A stretch of DNA of 64,000 bases from Iris pallida (Eukaryota; Streptophyta; Magnoliopsida; Asparagales; Iridaceae). The translations under genes and the position numbers were made by a program. The DNA lies in NCBI GenBank assembly GCA_029216955.1, contig JANAVB010033216.1, positions 11,964,198 to 12,028,197 on the forward strand, read 5' to 3'. The notes under the pieces were generated by a model. It ran no database searches. It was not told the DNA's origin and saw nothing but the letters and a program-made list of their open reading frames with translations. Shown in pieces: positions 10,444 through 20,756 of this stretch. Within the stretch, counting starts at the first letter, position 1. Each line of letters begins with the position of its first letter.

Positions 10444-13400
10444 TGTCACGACCCACTCCCGAATAATCGGACACGAGTCGGACACGTCCAGCCTTCGTCG
10501 TTAGACATGACGAAGTAAGTTGTACCAAGGTAGGGAAAACTAACCAGATAAACATGAAAGTATATAATCACAGCATCTAAAAATGTATCCCAGAATGATC
10601 ACCATAATCCACAATTCTATGTATATAAATGTACGAGTCATCAAAAATAAAATGTACATGAATTCTAAAGACAATATCTAAGAGTAAAGCTAACAGTCTA
10701 AACCTGAAACCTCAAGCTAAGTCATGACCATCCTGCTCAGCTAAGATCCCGGGCTCTGGCCTATAAGGTAGAATGATAAATCCTGCAAATATACCTGCAA
10801 CTTATCCAGTCAGGAGCGGAGCAAAGTACAATTCTAGGTAATGAACAAGACATCATGATATAAAAGTACAAGGGAACATGGTATGTAAAGCACAAAAAAG
10901 AACATGGTGTGTAAAGTACATGAAAGAACATGAAATGTAAGAACATGAAATGTAAGAACATGAAAGAACATGAAATGTAAGAACATGAAAGAACATGGTA
11001 TCTCAGGAATCACAGAAACTAAGTACATGATATATCTCCTGAATATGTGTGTACAATATTTGAAATATAACTAAGTATGTGACCGGCTAGGGGTAAGCAC
11101 ATGAAAGCACATGAAAGTACATGAAAGCACATGAATGGTACGGCTTAGGACCCTCGTACACGATGCGGGGTCTAAGCTAAACACACCTGAGTTGTTTCTT
11201 GGGTTTGGTCACATAAATAGTCTATTTTCCCACCCCAGGTACAAGTAATAAAAATAAGGAACATGAGCACCAGAAAATATATGACGTGTTGTAATGTGTC
11301 AATCAAGAAGGCACAGGATATAATGAAATGCACAAGACCAAAGAATGTACTTGCCTTGCTCCAGAGAAAGTACGGGTAAAGATTGGATCTAGATGTCCTC
11401 CTATTTAAATGATTTGATACAAGTTGGTAAAAATATTATACAATCTCTAAATTGGTATCTTGCAATTCTAAGCATGCCTAATTACAACCCTGATATTTGG
11501 TTAAGCCCATTATTTAACTATTCTATATTAACTTCCTACAACTATCTCTTATAACCATTAATTAACAGTTTAAAAACAAGGTTAACTAACATTAATTAAA
11601 AAATAGAAACCCAAATTAACAGTCATGCTACTACTCTTCCTTGAGATAGGCTAAAAGATTAATCAGTCCTATATGCTGTTTGTTACAACAGGATTTAGAG
11701 GTAACTAGTGAAGGGTCTCCTAGGTTCAACCATGGTATCAAGTCACAGATACAAGAATACTTAATTTATTGCAATTACAACTAACTGGCCTCATCTATTG
11801 ATACAAAAACCGACCACATAAATGGATATAGGCACAGTTAAACTCTAGCCTGAACATGAACTAAGCCTTTAGTTAAAGCCCAAGTTCAGTCATGAGCATC
11901 ACAAGGAAAAACTGAACTGATTTCTCAGTTGAATTGATCAAGAAACTGATACAGGAATCAGTTCAGTTTACAAAACAATCCCTTGGCTGATCACTAAGGT
12001 GTCCTACAGCTGAATATATGAATCCCAGTTTGAATTTAAACCAAGACATAAAGATATGGTCCCAGGTTCAACAATAATTCAGCAATGCATATGTAAATCT
12101 CAGTTAAATAAGATGAACTCATATTGATGTGCAAACTCAGTTCAATAGATATCCTCCATACAGCTACATGAATTCTCAGATTTATACCGAGATTAACTTC
12201 TCAGGTTCACCAATAGGCTAGGGCAGTGATACAGAATGTATCACCACTCTCAGGTTTAATAAATTGCATGTGATATTTCAGTCCAGCCAACTAAGCCAAT
12301 CCCGGTTAAATACCAACACTAAGAATATATTCCAATACCAAGAATATATTCCAACACCCAGTACCTTCCAAGGAATAAATAAATAGGATTGAAAAACTAT
12401 AACCTAACTGCTACTTTTACTGAAGACTAATGCAATATTTCCATCTCAAGAAGTATTTACACATTGACTGAATAGGAATTATACAAATTGGAAAATAGGT
12501 AGAAATTATTCAACTACTAAACTCAAGGTAGCCTTCAATGCTAACTCCAATCCCAGCCCATGACACCCCAACATATAATGTTATTAAGGTTCAATGGAAT
12601 GAACCAAGGTATTGCACAGTCATTTAAAGTTCAACAACTAAACCAAAACTCCCAGGTTCAATACATGAGCCCCCAGTCCAACCATCAGGATAGATTCCCA
12701 GGCATAAAGGAAATCAAACACAGGTAAATAGAATTTAATCCAGTTATACATGGAAATCAATCTAGTTATCTGAGATTTCATCTACTGTTTCACACTGGAA
12801 CAACAGTGATTCAATCCCAGTTATCTGAGACTTCATCCATTAAACTGAGATTGATTCTCAGAGTTCCCTGATAGGCCAGGCAATGAATGTCATAACTGCA
12901 GATTCAAATTCTCGATTGACCAACCTGATTTGAATCTCAGGTTCAAAGACTTAAGCTCAGTTATATGAATGCTCTCAGTGTTAACTGAAATTAACTCCTT
13001 GTTCCCAAGTGGACCAGGCAATAAATGTCATAACATAAGATTTCTGGTTCAGGAATTGTACTAAAAAATTAATATGCTTGTAATGAACTGGTAACTCAGA
13101 TGATTCTCCTCACTAGGCTGATCTCTTAATTAGCATACTTATGAACACTCGAATGCCATCTCATGTTCATCTCAGATTTAATAAGATATTCATGAACCCA
13201 AGCAGTGATAACCCAGATTTCAACCTGATTTGAATCATCCAATGGAACTCAGTTCTATATACAAATAAAACTCAGATTCAAAATACCAATACTGAATATA
13301 ATCTACCCAGTTCAAAACACTAGGAGAAATTATTAGTGAAATCAACAACCTCTAGCTACTAGGGTCAGTGAACCCCTGGCATACACTTGGTTGTTAAAAC

Positions 13401-14562
13401 CATTCCTGTATTAGGAAACTTAAACTTGATTTTTTACTTTAATCTAGGTTGAATATGAACCAATAGGCATCTAAAGTAGGAACTATGATTTAGAAATGAT
13501 ACCTGAAATGGATCCCCTGTTCCTCTGAGTCCTGATTCCACGAATTCCACACAATCAACACGATCAATGATTTCTTAAACTTCAAGAAGCATTCCCACAA
13601 ACAATTGTAAAGCAATAATTTAGTTTCAAGAAATGGAAGATCGACAATGCCTAAACATACAGAAATTTCAGAGACGAAATACTCACTGAATTCTTCCCCA
13701 ACCCGTCCTAAATCCCAGAAATCAAATTGATCTATAATTCTGTTCAAGGAAGATGCACACAATAGATCAAACGATTGATCATACCAGAACGAATTAGGCA
13801 AGAACTTCAAATCCAAAACTCACCAAAGTAGATCTGAGCGATTAGAAAGGAATTTCGATCGTTCGAACGATCTGAAGACGAGTCCACTGTTGATGTCGAA
13901 GAAGAAGAACTACAACCGGGTCAGTCGTCGTGAAGCTCTCCTATAACCGCCATGGTCGGTTCAGTCATCGCTTCGATTGTCGTCGTCGCTACTCTCTCCG
14001 AGAAGTAGTCGCCTGGGACGCTGTTGCCGTGGAGACAAGGTTTCCAGCTAAGCGACGCCCGAAGAGGAGAAGATCGTCGTCGCCGAGCCAGAACACCACC
14101 ATCGCCGTCGAGTCATGGGAGCTGGGGTTTGCACAAAGAAATTGGGGAAGATAAAAAATCGATTGGAAAAAAGTGAGAGCATACTCTATTTCTTTCAAGG
14201 CTGCTCTTTAAAAAGAATTAATGCAAATTTAACGTAAACCCCCCTCCCGATCGACCAATTTGCAACTCAGCTATTCCACTCAGGATCTTTTACACTAACC
14301 CCCTCCCGTTTTTCGAATATTATAAAAAAAGCTGAAAAATCAGTTAAAACTTTTTAGGAAGAAAAATGAGGGGACCACAAGTTGGTTGTAACAACTTTTG
14401 AAAATTGAAAATTTGCTCCCAAATTATTTTCCTCTAAAATATCAACCATCATATTTATTAATTAAAATAATTAAAACTAACTTTTAATTTGAAACCCAAA
14501 ATCAATTGCTATTAAAATCAAATTTTTATTTTTTTCAAAAAAAATCGGAAAGTGGAGTTACA
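10444..14562 (-). repeat. 5' LTR of the Gypsy element (minus-strand sense)
   Basis: 4119 bp, TG...CA, nearly identical to 2440-6529. Differences are scattered substitutions and small indels, including an extra AGCACATGAA-type repeat block at about 11100-11130 and different copy number at 10918-11000. Confidence 0.88.
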
Positions 14563-15270
14563 ACATGTACTTCGGGAAACTGAAAGACGATCAGTCACCC
14601 AGATGGCTGACTGCAGCGAGGACTACATGCCGTACTTCCTGGGAGTCGGACATCCTAAGTTGTCGAACCCTACCGACCCGGGTCCCGTGGCCGTCGGAGC
14701 AATTGGAGCTTTTCCTTCCAAAAATGTCCTGTATGCTGGGTTGGTGAAGATGGTGAGTTTCGTATTTGTAATAAGACTGAGATTTTCATGTTTGTAGACT
14801 TAATTCATTTATACTTTCATTTTCAGTCTCAAAAGGTGAAGGAATTGGCCCAGACACTCGGAAGAGGTTGCCAAAGTGACACTAGTGTCGCGGTCGCCAA
14901 TGAGCTTGATCGCATCAACGACGTGGTCGACTTCCCCTTCATGAACAATAGGGAGTCTCGTTCAAAGGCCCGACATGATATATAGTTGGATCTGGATATT
15001 TTTCTTGTTTCAAACTTAAGTTGGATGTGGAATAGTTATGTACTTGTTTGAAACTTAATTTGGATGTGGAATGTTTGAAACTTAAGTAGTTGTGATGAAT
15101 TATTGTAGTTGTGATGAATTATTGGGATGAATTATTGTAGTTGGATTATTGTGATAAATTATGTACTTGTGATGAATTATTGGGATGAATTATGTACTTG
15201 TGATGAATTATTGGGATGAATTATGTACTTGTGATAAATTGTTGTTTTTTCTGTACAGAGTATCAGTATC

Positions 15271-15677
15271 AGGACTGCCACCCCCCTGGAAGTCCTATAC
15301 TGAAGTAGGACTGCCAGGGTGCTGGCAGTCCTAACTGAAACTTACTGCAACAACAAGTTTGAGTTAGGACTGCCAGTACCCTGGCAGTCCTACTTCAGTG
15401 TAGGACTGCCAGGGGGGTGGCAGTCCTACTTATCAAACTCTGTGAGGATCTTCTCAACTGAAACTCTGTCACAGAGTTTCAAAAGTAGGACTGCCAGCCC
15501 CTGGCAGTCCTACACTAAAGTAGGACTGCCAGCCCCTGGCAGTCCTACACTAAAGTAGGACTGCCAGGGTGCTGGCAGTCCTAACTGAAACTTGCTGTTG
15601 CAGCAAGTTTGAGTTTGGACTACCAGCACCCTGGCAGTCCTACTTCAGTATAGGACTGCCAGGGGGTGGCAGTCCTA
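15271..15677. repeat. Main hairpin array (26-bp palindrome, about 9 units)
   Basis: Units at about 15271, 15307, 15366, 15402, 15487, 15522, 15557, 15616 and 15652: arms AGGACTGCCA and TGGCAGTCCT around 5-6 variable, mostly G/C bases. Units are paired at 35-36 bp through ACTTCAGT/ACTGAAGT linkers. A larger duplication of about 140 bp (15301-15440 versus 15551-15690) contains four units each. Confidence 0.9.
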
Positions 15678-16423
15678 CTTATCAAACTCTGTTGCAGCAA
15701 GTTTAAGAAAGCTTGTTAAATGACTGACCGGGTCGTCTTCAATGAAACGTTTTTGGTTCATTAATCATTTGCAAGTGTTTCGCTGCTGTGAATTTAAGAT
15801 GGGACTTCCTGGTTAGCCTTCACAGCTTAGGTACTGTAATAGTAGATTGCTCCATATTCTTTGTTCCTATGGTGCAAACCAAGTTGCTTCTATCTACTTG
15901 TTACACAAGCAGGTCAGAATTGTTTTGCCACATGAACAAATCACTGGATTTGAATGGCAAAATTTATTATGTAGACATATTGGAGCCATCTGTTTTGTTC
16001 AACTTTGAACTTAATCTGGAACAGAAATGTTCAGAGTTATGTGCGGATTTTCATTTCACCAATTTTTCTTGTAGTTGAACACAATAATTGATGGTATATA
16101 TTATGTTATTTACTTTGGGGCTAGAGAATATGTTATGTGCTGCTGTTCAGTTCAAATTTTAATTTGGAAACATGAATGTGTGATTGATGATGCTCGTGAG
16201 AATAAAAGTGGCATGTAAGGTTAGGTTACTGATGATACAAGATAATTATTGTCGAGACTTGTCCTCTGTTTTATCTGGTTGCCTTCCCTTCAGTTACCTA
16301 GGGCTTGATGCACCAAGATAATGTTTCCCATGCTAGTTAGAAGGCCAAGCTTCTTGCTCAACTTTCGTTGGATGATGCTTTCAGGCTCAACTTTCTTCAA
16401 CATGGAAGAAATAGCCGATAATT

Positions 16424-16858
16424 AGGACTGCCACACCCCTGGCAGTCCTACTTTAGTGTAGGACTGCCAGCACCCTGGCAGTCCTATTTTGGATTTAATG
16501 GAGAACTGAAGCTGGTAAGAATTATGCTTGGGGTCAACCTCAATAACATGTACTGGTAATGCAAAAGACAAAACAAAAGGCTTTTAATCAATCAAACCTC
16601 AAGGAATTATGTTTGTTCCTGACTTGCAAGGGATGGAGCATGTCCCAAGAATATATATCTTGGATTTTCATAGAGGCTGAAAACTAATTGAATATAATCA
16701 TATATGTAATCACTGCTTTTCTGATGGAATACACAGTAGATTAACAATGGGGATGGAGTCCGTTTATGTCTTATAATTTAACTATGCCAAATTATAAAAC
16801 ATAATTTGAAACTACAATTTGCATGAAGGTTAAGGACTGCCAGGCTCCTAACAGTCCT
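16424..16858. repeat. Outlying hairpin units
   Basis: Two adjacent units at 16424-16449 and 16459-16484 and one decayed unit at 16833-16858, with the same arms as the main array. The sequence between them is single-copy within this window. Confidence 0.85.
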
Positions 16859-17362
16859 ATTTGAAACTGTAGCAGCCGAACGGCCACAACGATTTGTCGT
16901 GTTCTAGGATTAGGGTTTCAAAAAATATGTAAGAATTATCATGTTCGAAAAATTCATTCATGAACCCTAAAGTGATTCTAAACCTAATATTTATGTTTAT
17001 GTTTTCTGATTTTGAGTATGAGTGGAAACATTTTTGGGTAGCTGATCTTAGACAAATTTGGGAAAAATTTTGTGCCAAATATGATTGAGATAGGAGAATT
17101 TTTTTGGGGATAATTCTCGAAAAGAAAAGGAAGAAAAATTTAGGAAAAAATTTGGACTATGGCTTAATTCTATGACCTAGAAATGTTGGGAGAGAAGAAA
17201 CAAGTAGAGGGAGAGAAGAAAAGAATTGAGGGAGAGAGGAAAAGAGTAGAGGGAGGGAGAGAGAAAAAAAAAGAAAAGTTATCTTTTATACCTATTGTTG
17301 GGCTGCCCCGAAGTAAAAAAATTGATAGCAAACTTGTAATATTTGTAAATATTTTTGGGCTA

Positions 17363-17399
17363 CCCCCAAGCAATTTTGGTAGTGCCCTTAGAAAAAACC
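17363..17399 (-). repeat. Right TIR of the TIR element
   Basis: Exact inverted copy of 1551-1587. Confidence 0.75.
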
Positions 17400-17910
17400 T
17401 ACTTAAACGTTCCTTCATGCTCCCGGCCTTTCCTGCTCTCAAAATCACAAACGCCTTCTTCCAATTCCTCCATTGGGAAGCGGCGACCACCACCAGCTCC
17501 TCTACATTCTTCTCGCTATAGTTACTAATGGCAGTGACGGTGGTTAATGGAGCGGGTCGGGGACGCGGCGGAGTCCGACGGGACGTGGTGCCTGTCGGGA
17601 CAGCCGGAGGTGGGGTTCCGACACTACTCCGGCTAAGTGGAGTTTGGGGAGGGGGAGGCCCTCTTCTACTGGTTCTTCAAATCAGAAGAGGAAGAAAAGG
17701 AGGAGAAGGCGCTCGGTCCTTCTGTGGCTCAACGGAGGTCAGTTGCTTCATGCTGGTTTTACTTTCTTACTGGAGTATCATTAATCAGGCGTACGTGTTT
17801 GGTGCACGGACACTCCAAACAAGGTAGGCCGTGTCGTGTTGGACACGTATCAGACTCAGCCCGGACTCTCCAAGATACATCAGGACGTAGGAGTCGTGTC
17901 CGTAGGAGCC
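17385..17910 (+). repeat. Duplicated segment, copy 1 (SCPL 5' region)
   Basis: About 520 bp nearly identical to 29287-29815, starting at cccttagaaaaaa and including SCPL exon 1 and the start of intron 1. Similarity stops on the left inside the TIR terminus and on the right where the Harbinger-associated sequence begins, at about 17905. Confidence 0.88.
17547..17737 (+). pseudogene. SCPL exon 1, duplicate copy
   Basis: Same exon as 29455-29645 (see the SCPL pseudogene entry): ATG 17547, SGQPEVGF, a TAA stop after HYSG, FGEGEALFYWFF, then a frameshift before LWLNG and the donor at 17737/17738. It carries the same stop and frameshift as the other copy, with a few substitutions. The next segment is Harbinger sequence, so this copy has no downstream exons of its own. 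Confidence 0.8.
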
Positions 17911-17930
17911 GTGTCCGTGTCGTGTTGGAC

Positions 17931-17952
17931 GAGAGATGCAGCAACTCCCTCG
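17931..17952 (+). repeat. Left inverted repeat of the Harbinger element
   Basis: 22 bp, perfect inverse of 22230-22251. Confidence 0.8.
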
Positions 17953-18403
17953 TCACTTTCACAGATCCGGTGTTTGGTTGCAAGTAGAAATAGAGAGGGA
18001 AGTGGGGAATCTCTGGACCCCAACAGTGTCTTATCCCCTCACCGAGTTACTTTCCACCTACACCAAAAAATGGGAGTAACTCCGGTGGAGCTGTGGGTTT
18101 CTCCTCACTTGTGCAGGCCAGTTGCTGGAGAAAAGTGCTCTTCTCGTGCGGTCACCCCCTTCCTTCCGCGTTCGACAGTTTTTAAGGTAAAAAAGTTTCT
18201 CTTGTGTTCGATGCTGGTAAGAAAAATTTGGGAAAATTACTATCCTTCCATGATTCATCAGATGTGCTTGTCTTCAATTTTTGCTGGCTTGTCTTCAATT
18301 TTTTGGACGTTCGTCCCCGATCTAGAAAGAAAGATCTATATTTTGGGAATATTTTTCGTGATCCCCCTTCTATGTACGGTACAGACCTGATTTTGGGGTT
18401 AAA

Positions 18404-18781
18404 TGGTTCGGATGAGAAGAAAATAATAGGCTTTATTTTCCAGATCTGTTATTTTTCTTCCAGATCTGTTATTTTTTTTCCAGATCTACGAACTTGAACA
18501 ATACAAAATAATGAATAAATACACGAGGATTGGCTCTATATTTATGATTCATTGTTTTTTGAGGAAAAATGTAGATGGATTTGTCGAATGGATGAGAGGA
18601 AATTAATAGGCTATATTTTTTAGAACGGCTTGTTTTCTTCCAGATCTGTTATTTTTTTCCAGATCTGTTTATTTTATTCCAGATCTACGAACTTGAACAA
18701 TATAAAATAATGAATAAATACACGAAGATGGCCCTATATTTATGATTCATTGTTTTTTATTATGTAGATGGATTTGTCGAA
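18404..18781 (+). repeat. Tandem duplication of the transposase upstream region
   Basis: Two copies of a 180-194 bp unit (about 18404-18587 and 18588-18781). Each contains several CCAGATCTGTTATTTTT motifs, then acgaacttgaacaata, then tatttatgattcattgtttttt, and ends with gtagatggatttgtcgaat. In the second copy this last motif is the transposase start; in the first it is followed by a different sequence. The promoter or leader and the first few codons were duplicated. Confidence 0.8.
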
Positions 18782-20026
18782 TCCCAACGATCCATTACTT
18801 AATGCGGCAATCGCTAGTATAATAACAGTCATAACCATAATTATGACTCTAATTGAAATGGAGGACAATGACCGACGGGGTATTGCAAGGGAACCCTCCC
18901 TAATTAGAGAACAGTGGAGGCAAGCACATATGTATCGGATTTTGAATGCCGGACGAAATAACTGTGTCCACTATCTAAGGATGAGTAATGGTGCTTTCTA
19001 CGGTCTGGCAATTATTCTTCGTTCCAATGGGTTACTGCACGATACGAGATATGTTTGTGTGGAGGAACAAGTTGCCATATTCCTGTACATGTTGGGACAT
19101 AAGTCCAAAAATAGAGTATGTGGCATTGAATTTATTCGGTCCGGAGAAACAATTTCTAGGTATTTTAATAAAGTTCTAGGTGCAATTTCTACCATCCGAG
19201 AACGATTTGTGAGGCAACCCGGTTCCGAAACTCCATTGGAGATAAGGAATTCAGCAGATTGGTTCCCGTACTTTGAGGTAAACTAAAGTTATTTTAGTAA
19301 AAGTCTTATGCTAATGTAATGTAGTAGTAGTAGACATTAACAATGCATTTTATTGAAATATAGGATTGCGTAGGAATGATAGATGGCACACACGTGCAGG
19401 CTACCCTCCCAGCCTCTATAGTAGCAAGGTTTAGGGGTAGAAAACAAGTAACACAAAATGTGTTAGCTGCTTGTACTCCTAACAAGATGTTCACATATAT
19501 CCTCGCTGGTTGGGAAGGTAGTGCCAATGACATGACAGTTTTAAAGGATGTGCTTTCTAGGCCATCTCCACATGGCCTGAAGGTCATAACAGGTAAATAG
19601 TTTGAACCATTTACACATTTCTGTTTCCCTTTTCCATAAGTTGCTTTCGACATATAAGAATGAATTAATCTGCAAATTTTGTAGGAAAGTATTACTTGGT
19701 TGATGTTGGCTACACCACGATGCCTGGTTTTATTGCTCCTTATCATGGAGTTAGGTACTACATCAATCCTAAGAAGGATCGTCACCCTAGCAATGCAAAG
19801 GAACTATTCAACTATAGGCATTCAAAGTTGCGTAGTAAAATCGAATGTGCCTTTGCTACTTGAAGAACCGGTGGTGCGTACTAGGGGAGAAAAATTCCAC
19901 GACTTTCCTACCCAGGTTGATAATGTACTAGCATGTTGTGTTTTACACAACTACATTCTTGGAGTCGACCCTAAAGACGAGTTAGTTGTGGATGACCCGA
20001 CTAAGAGAGGATTATATCGATTTTGA
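18768..20026 (+). pseudogene. PIF/Harbinger DDE transposase (three exons, one frameshift)
   Basis: DDE_Tnp4-type nuclease that, with a SANT/Myb partner, mobilises PIF/Harbinger elements. Exon 1 18768-19276 (starts MDLSNPNDPLL; charged helical region with RRGIAREPSLIREQWRQAHM, then a helix-turn-helix-like VCVEEQVAIFLYMLGHKSKN), donor gag|gtaaac. Exon 2 19364-19592 opens with DCVGMIDGTHVQA (first catalytic Asp) and has GSANDMTVL (second Asp). Exon 3 from 19685 has KYYLVDVGY, RHPSNAKELFNYRHSKLRSK and KIECAFA (catalytic Glu). At about 19859 one base is off frame; the next frame continues LKNRW, FPTQVDNVLACCVLHNYILG and stops after DDPTKRGLYRF. All three catalytic residues remain, but the frameshift breaks the protein. 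The introns are short and have normal GT-AG borders. Confidence 0.85.
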
Positions 20027-20369
20027 TGCTACTCAAAATGTCCCACAAGAGAAGAATATAACATCCCAATCTTCCAAATCCTCAAGAGGAAAACGTCGTA
20101 GGGATCCCGACGTGGCTTGTGAAGCCATATCTAATTTGGTGAATCATGTGTCTAGCATGGCAAGTGCCCTTTGTACGGGGTTCATGACCCCGATTGAGAA
20201 GATGGGTGCAAAACTATTTGCCTTAGAGGGTTATGATTCCCATGTGCTTAAGAAGGCCTATAATTTTCTGTACAAGGATAACTATGAGGCTACTAAGTTC
20301 GTAGGATTGCCAGAGGCATTTCAACGGGAATGGTTGGATACCTTCATATTGGAAAATGAGGATCTTTGA
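20027..20369 (+). CDS. C-terminal part of a Harbinger partner protein (SANT/Myb-like ORF1 type), tentative
   Basis: An open frame overlapping the transposase end (open from 19986) and running to TGA at 20367-20369. It is hydrophilic at first with a basic cluster (SSRGKRRRDPD), then amphipathic (ISNLVNHVSSMASAL), and ends YNFLYKDNYEATKFVGLPEA, WLDTFILENEDL. This resembles the C-terminal tail of the trihelix/SANT-domain proteins that PIF/Harbinger elements encode as DNA-binding partner of the transposase. The DNA-binding N-terminus is missing, so it is either a truncated ORF1, a downstream exon, or the natural tail of the transposase transcript in this family. It has no start codon I trust. Confidence 0.4.
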
Positions 20370-20756
20370 GGGTTCGAATGTCTGTAACTTGCTCCTCCTT
20401 ATTTTGGTGGGTTCGTAGGCCTGTAATATGTAATTTGTATTTTGATCATGACGGTTATTTTGGTGGGTTCGTAGGCCTGTAATAGGTAATTTGTAATTTG
20501 GGGGCAGTACAATATATCCCAGTAAACTGGTAAACTGGTAGTGAATATTTTGGAGGGATCCTAGGTAGGATCCTACTGTTGCTTCTTCTTATTTCCACAA
20601 TGCTAGCTACTACTGCTTCTTCTTATTTCTACAATGCTACTGCTGCTTCTGTTACTTGCATTCACTGGTACTGAATATTTCCTGTAATATATGTCTCATA
20701 TAATAGTTACTTATATTTCTAACTTGGTGAACAATGTTTCTAGCGTGTTATAATAC

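Larger units (their letters stand above)
2440..14562 (-). mobile_element. Ty3/Gypsy LTR retrotransposon with 4.1-kb LTRs, internally deleted
   Basis: Two long direct repeats, 2440-6529 and 10444-14562, both begin tgtcacgaccc and end ggagttaca on the plus strand (TG...CA). Coding remnants are on the minus strand: gag zinc knuckles near 9.5 kb and the integrase C-terminus near 6.8 kb, in the correct order for minus-strand transcription. Flanks are atatg (2435-2439) and acatg (14563-14567), a 5-bp TSD with one mismatch. The internal region is only 3.9 kb, against about 5 kb expected for gag-pol; protease, reverse transcriptase, RNase H and the integrase core are missing and are replaced by repetitive non-coding DNA. 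It could only move with proteins from a relative. It inserted into exon 2 of the passenger gene. Confidence 0.85.
1842..14985 (+). pseudogene. Three-exon passenger gene, possibly plant-mobile-domain type, disrupted by a Gypsy element
   Basis: Exon 1 starts at ATG 1842 (MTRKSKQPES) and ends at a good donor (ag|gtacgt, 1873/1874), after CT-rich leader sequence. Exon 2 starts after tgcag at about 2301. It reads through the retrotransposon insertion point at 2439 and resumes at about 14568 in the same frame, giving ADFDWVTE, a TGA stop, then ERRSVTQMADCSEDYMPYF and GHPKLSNPTDPGPVAVGAIG, up to the donor gtgagt at about 14753. Exon 3 (14827-14985) follows a tttcag acceptor and ends in a lysine/arginine-rich tail and TAG. 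Near 2385 the reading frame changes: the upstream frame (PPVANKRIRSTASKRKK, basic) stops in TAA. So there is at least one frameshift and one internal stop besides the insertion. The tail recalls plant-mobile-domain (MAIN-like) proteins often carried by MULEs, but I recognise the family only weakly. It must have been transcribed and spliced at one time. Confidence 0.45.
14986..17362. other. 3' part of the TIR element: repeats, no recognised gene
   Basis: After the passenger gene stop: a tandem repeat of gggatgaattatgtacttgt-like units at about 15060-15245, then palindrome arrays (separate entries), then AT-rich sequence 15700-16420 and 16490-16830 with only short ORFs that I do not recognise. 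A purine-rich block (gagggagagaagaaaag repeats) lies at 17180-17270 and mirrors the CT-rich stretch inside the left end. No transposase seen. Confidence 0.6.
1551..17399. mobile_element. TIR DNA transposon carrying a small spliced gene, split by a Gypsy insertion
   Basis: The outer 37 bp at 1551-1587 (beginning ggttttttctaagggcac) is an exact inverted copy of 17363-17399. Inside that, both ends share GGGGGCAGCCCAA-type subterminal motifs (for example 1653-1667 and, inverted, 17302-17315). The flanks are taattaaa (1543-1550) and tacttaaa (17400-17407), an 8-bp candidate TSD with one mismatch; the paralogous site at about 29300 has taattaaa, which supports it. Without the Gypsy element the transposon is about 3.7 kb. 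It contains a three-exon gene and arrays of a 26-bp palindrome, but no recognisable transposase, so it is probably non-autonomous. TIR and TSD lengths do not settle between MULE and hAT; the type of passenger gene favours MULE. Confidence 0.65.

Noticed and set aside
15271..15677. Regularly spaced palindromic repeats resembling a CRISPR array
   Set aside because: Plant nuclear sequence. Spacers are 9-10 bp and nearly identical to each other, there are no cas genes, and copies are dispersed in introns and flanks of a transposon.
17836..18390. 184-codon ORF after the SCPL exon 1 copy
   Set aside because: It crosses the junction between SCPL intron and Harbinger 5' sequence; no domain, chance frame.
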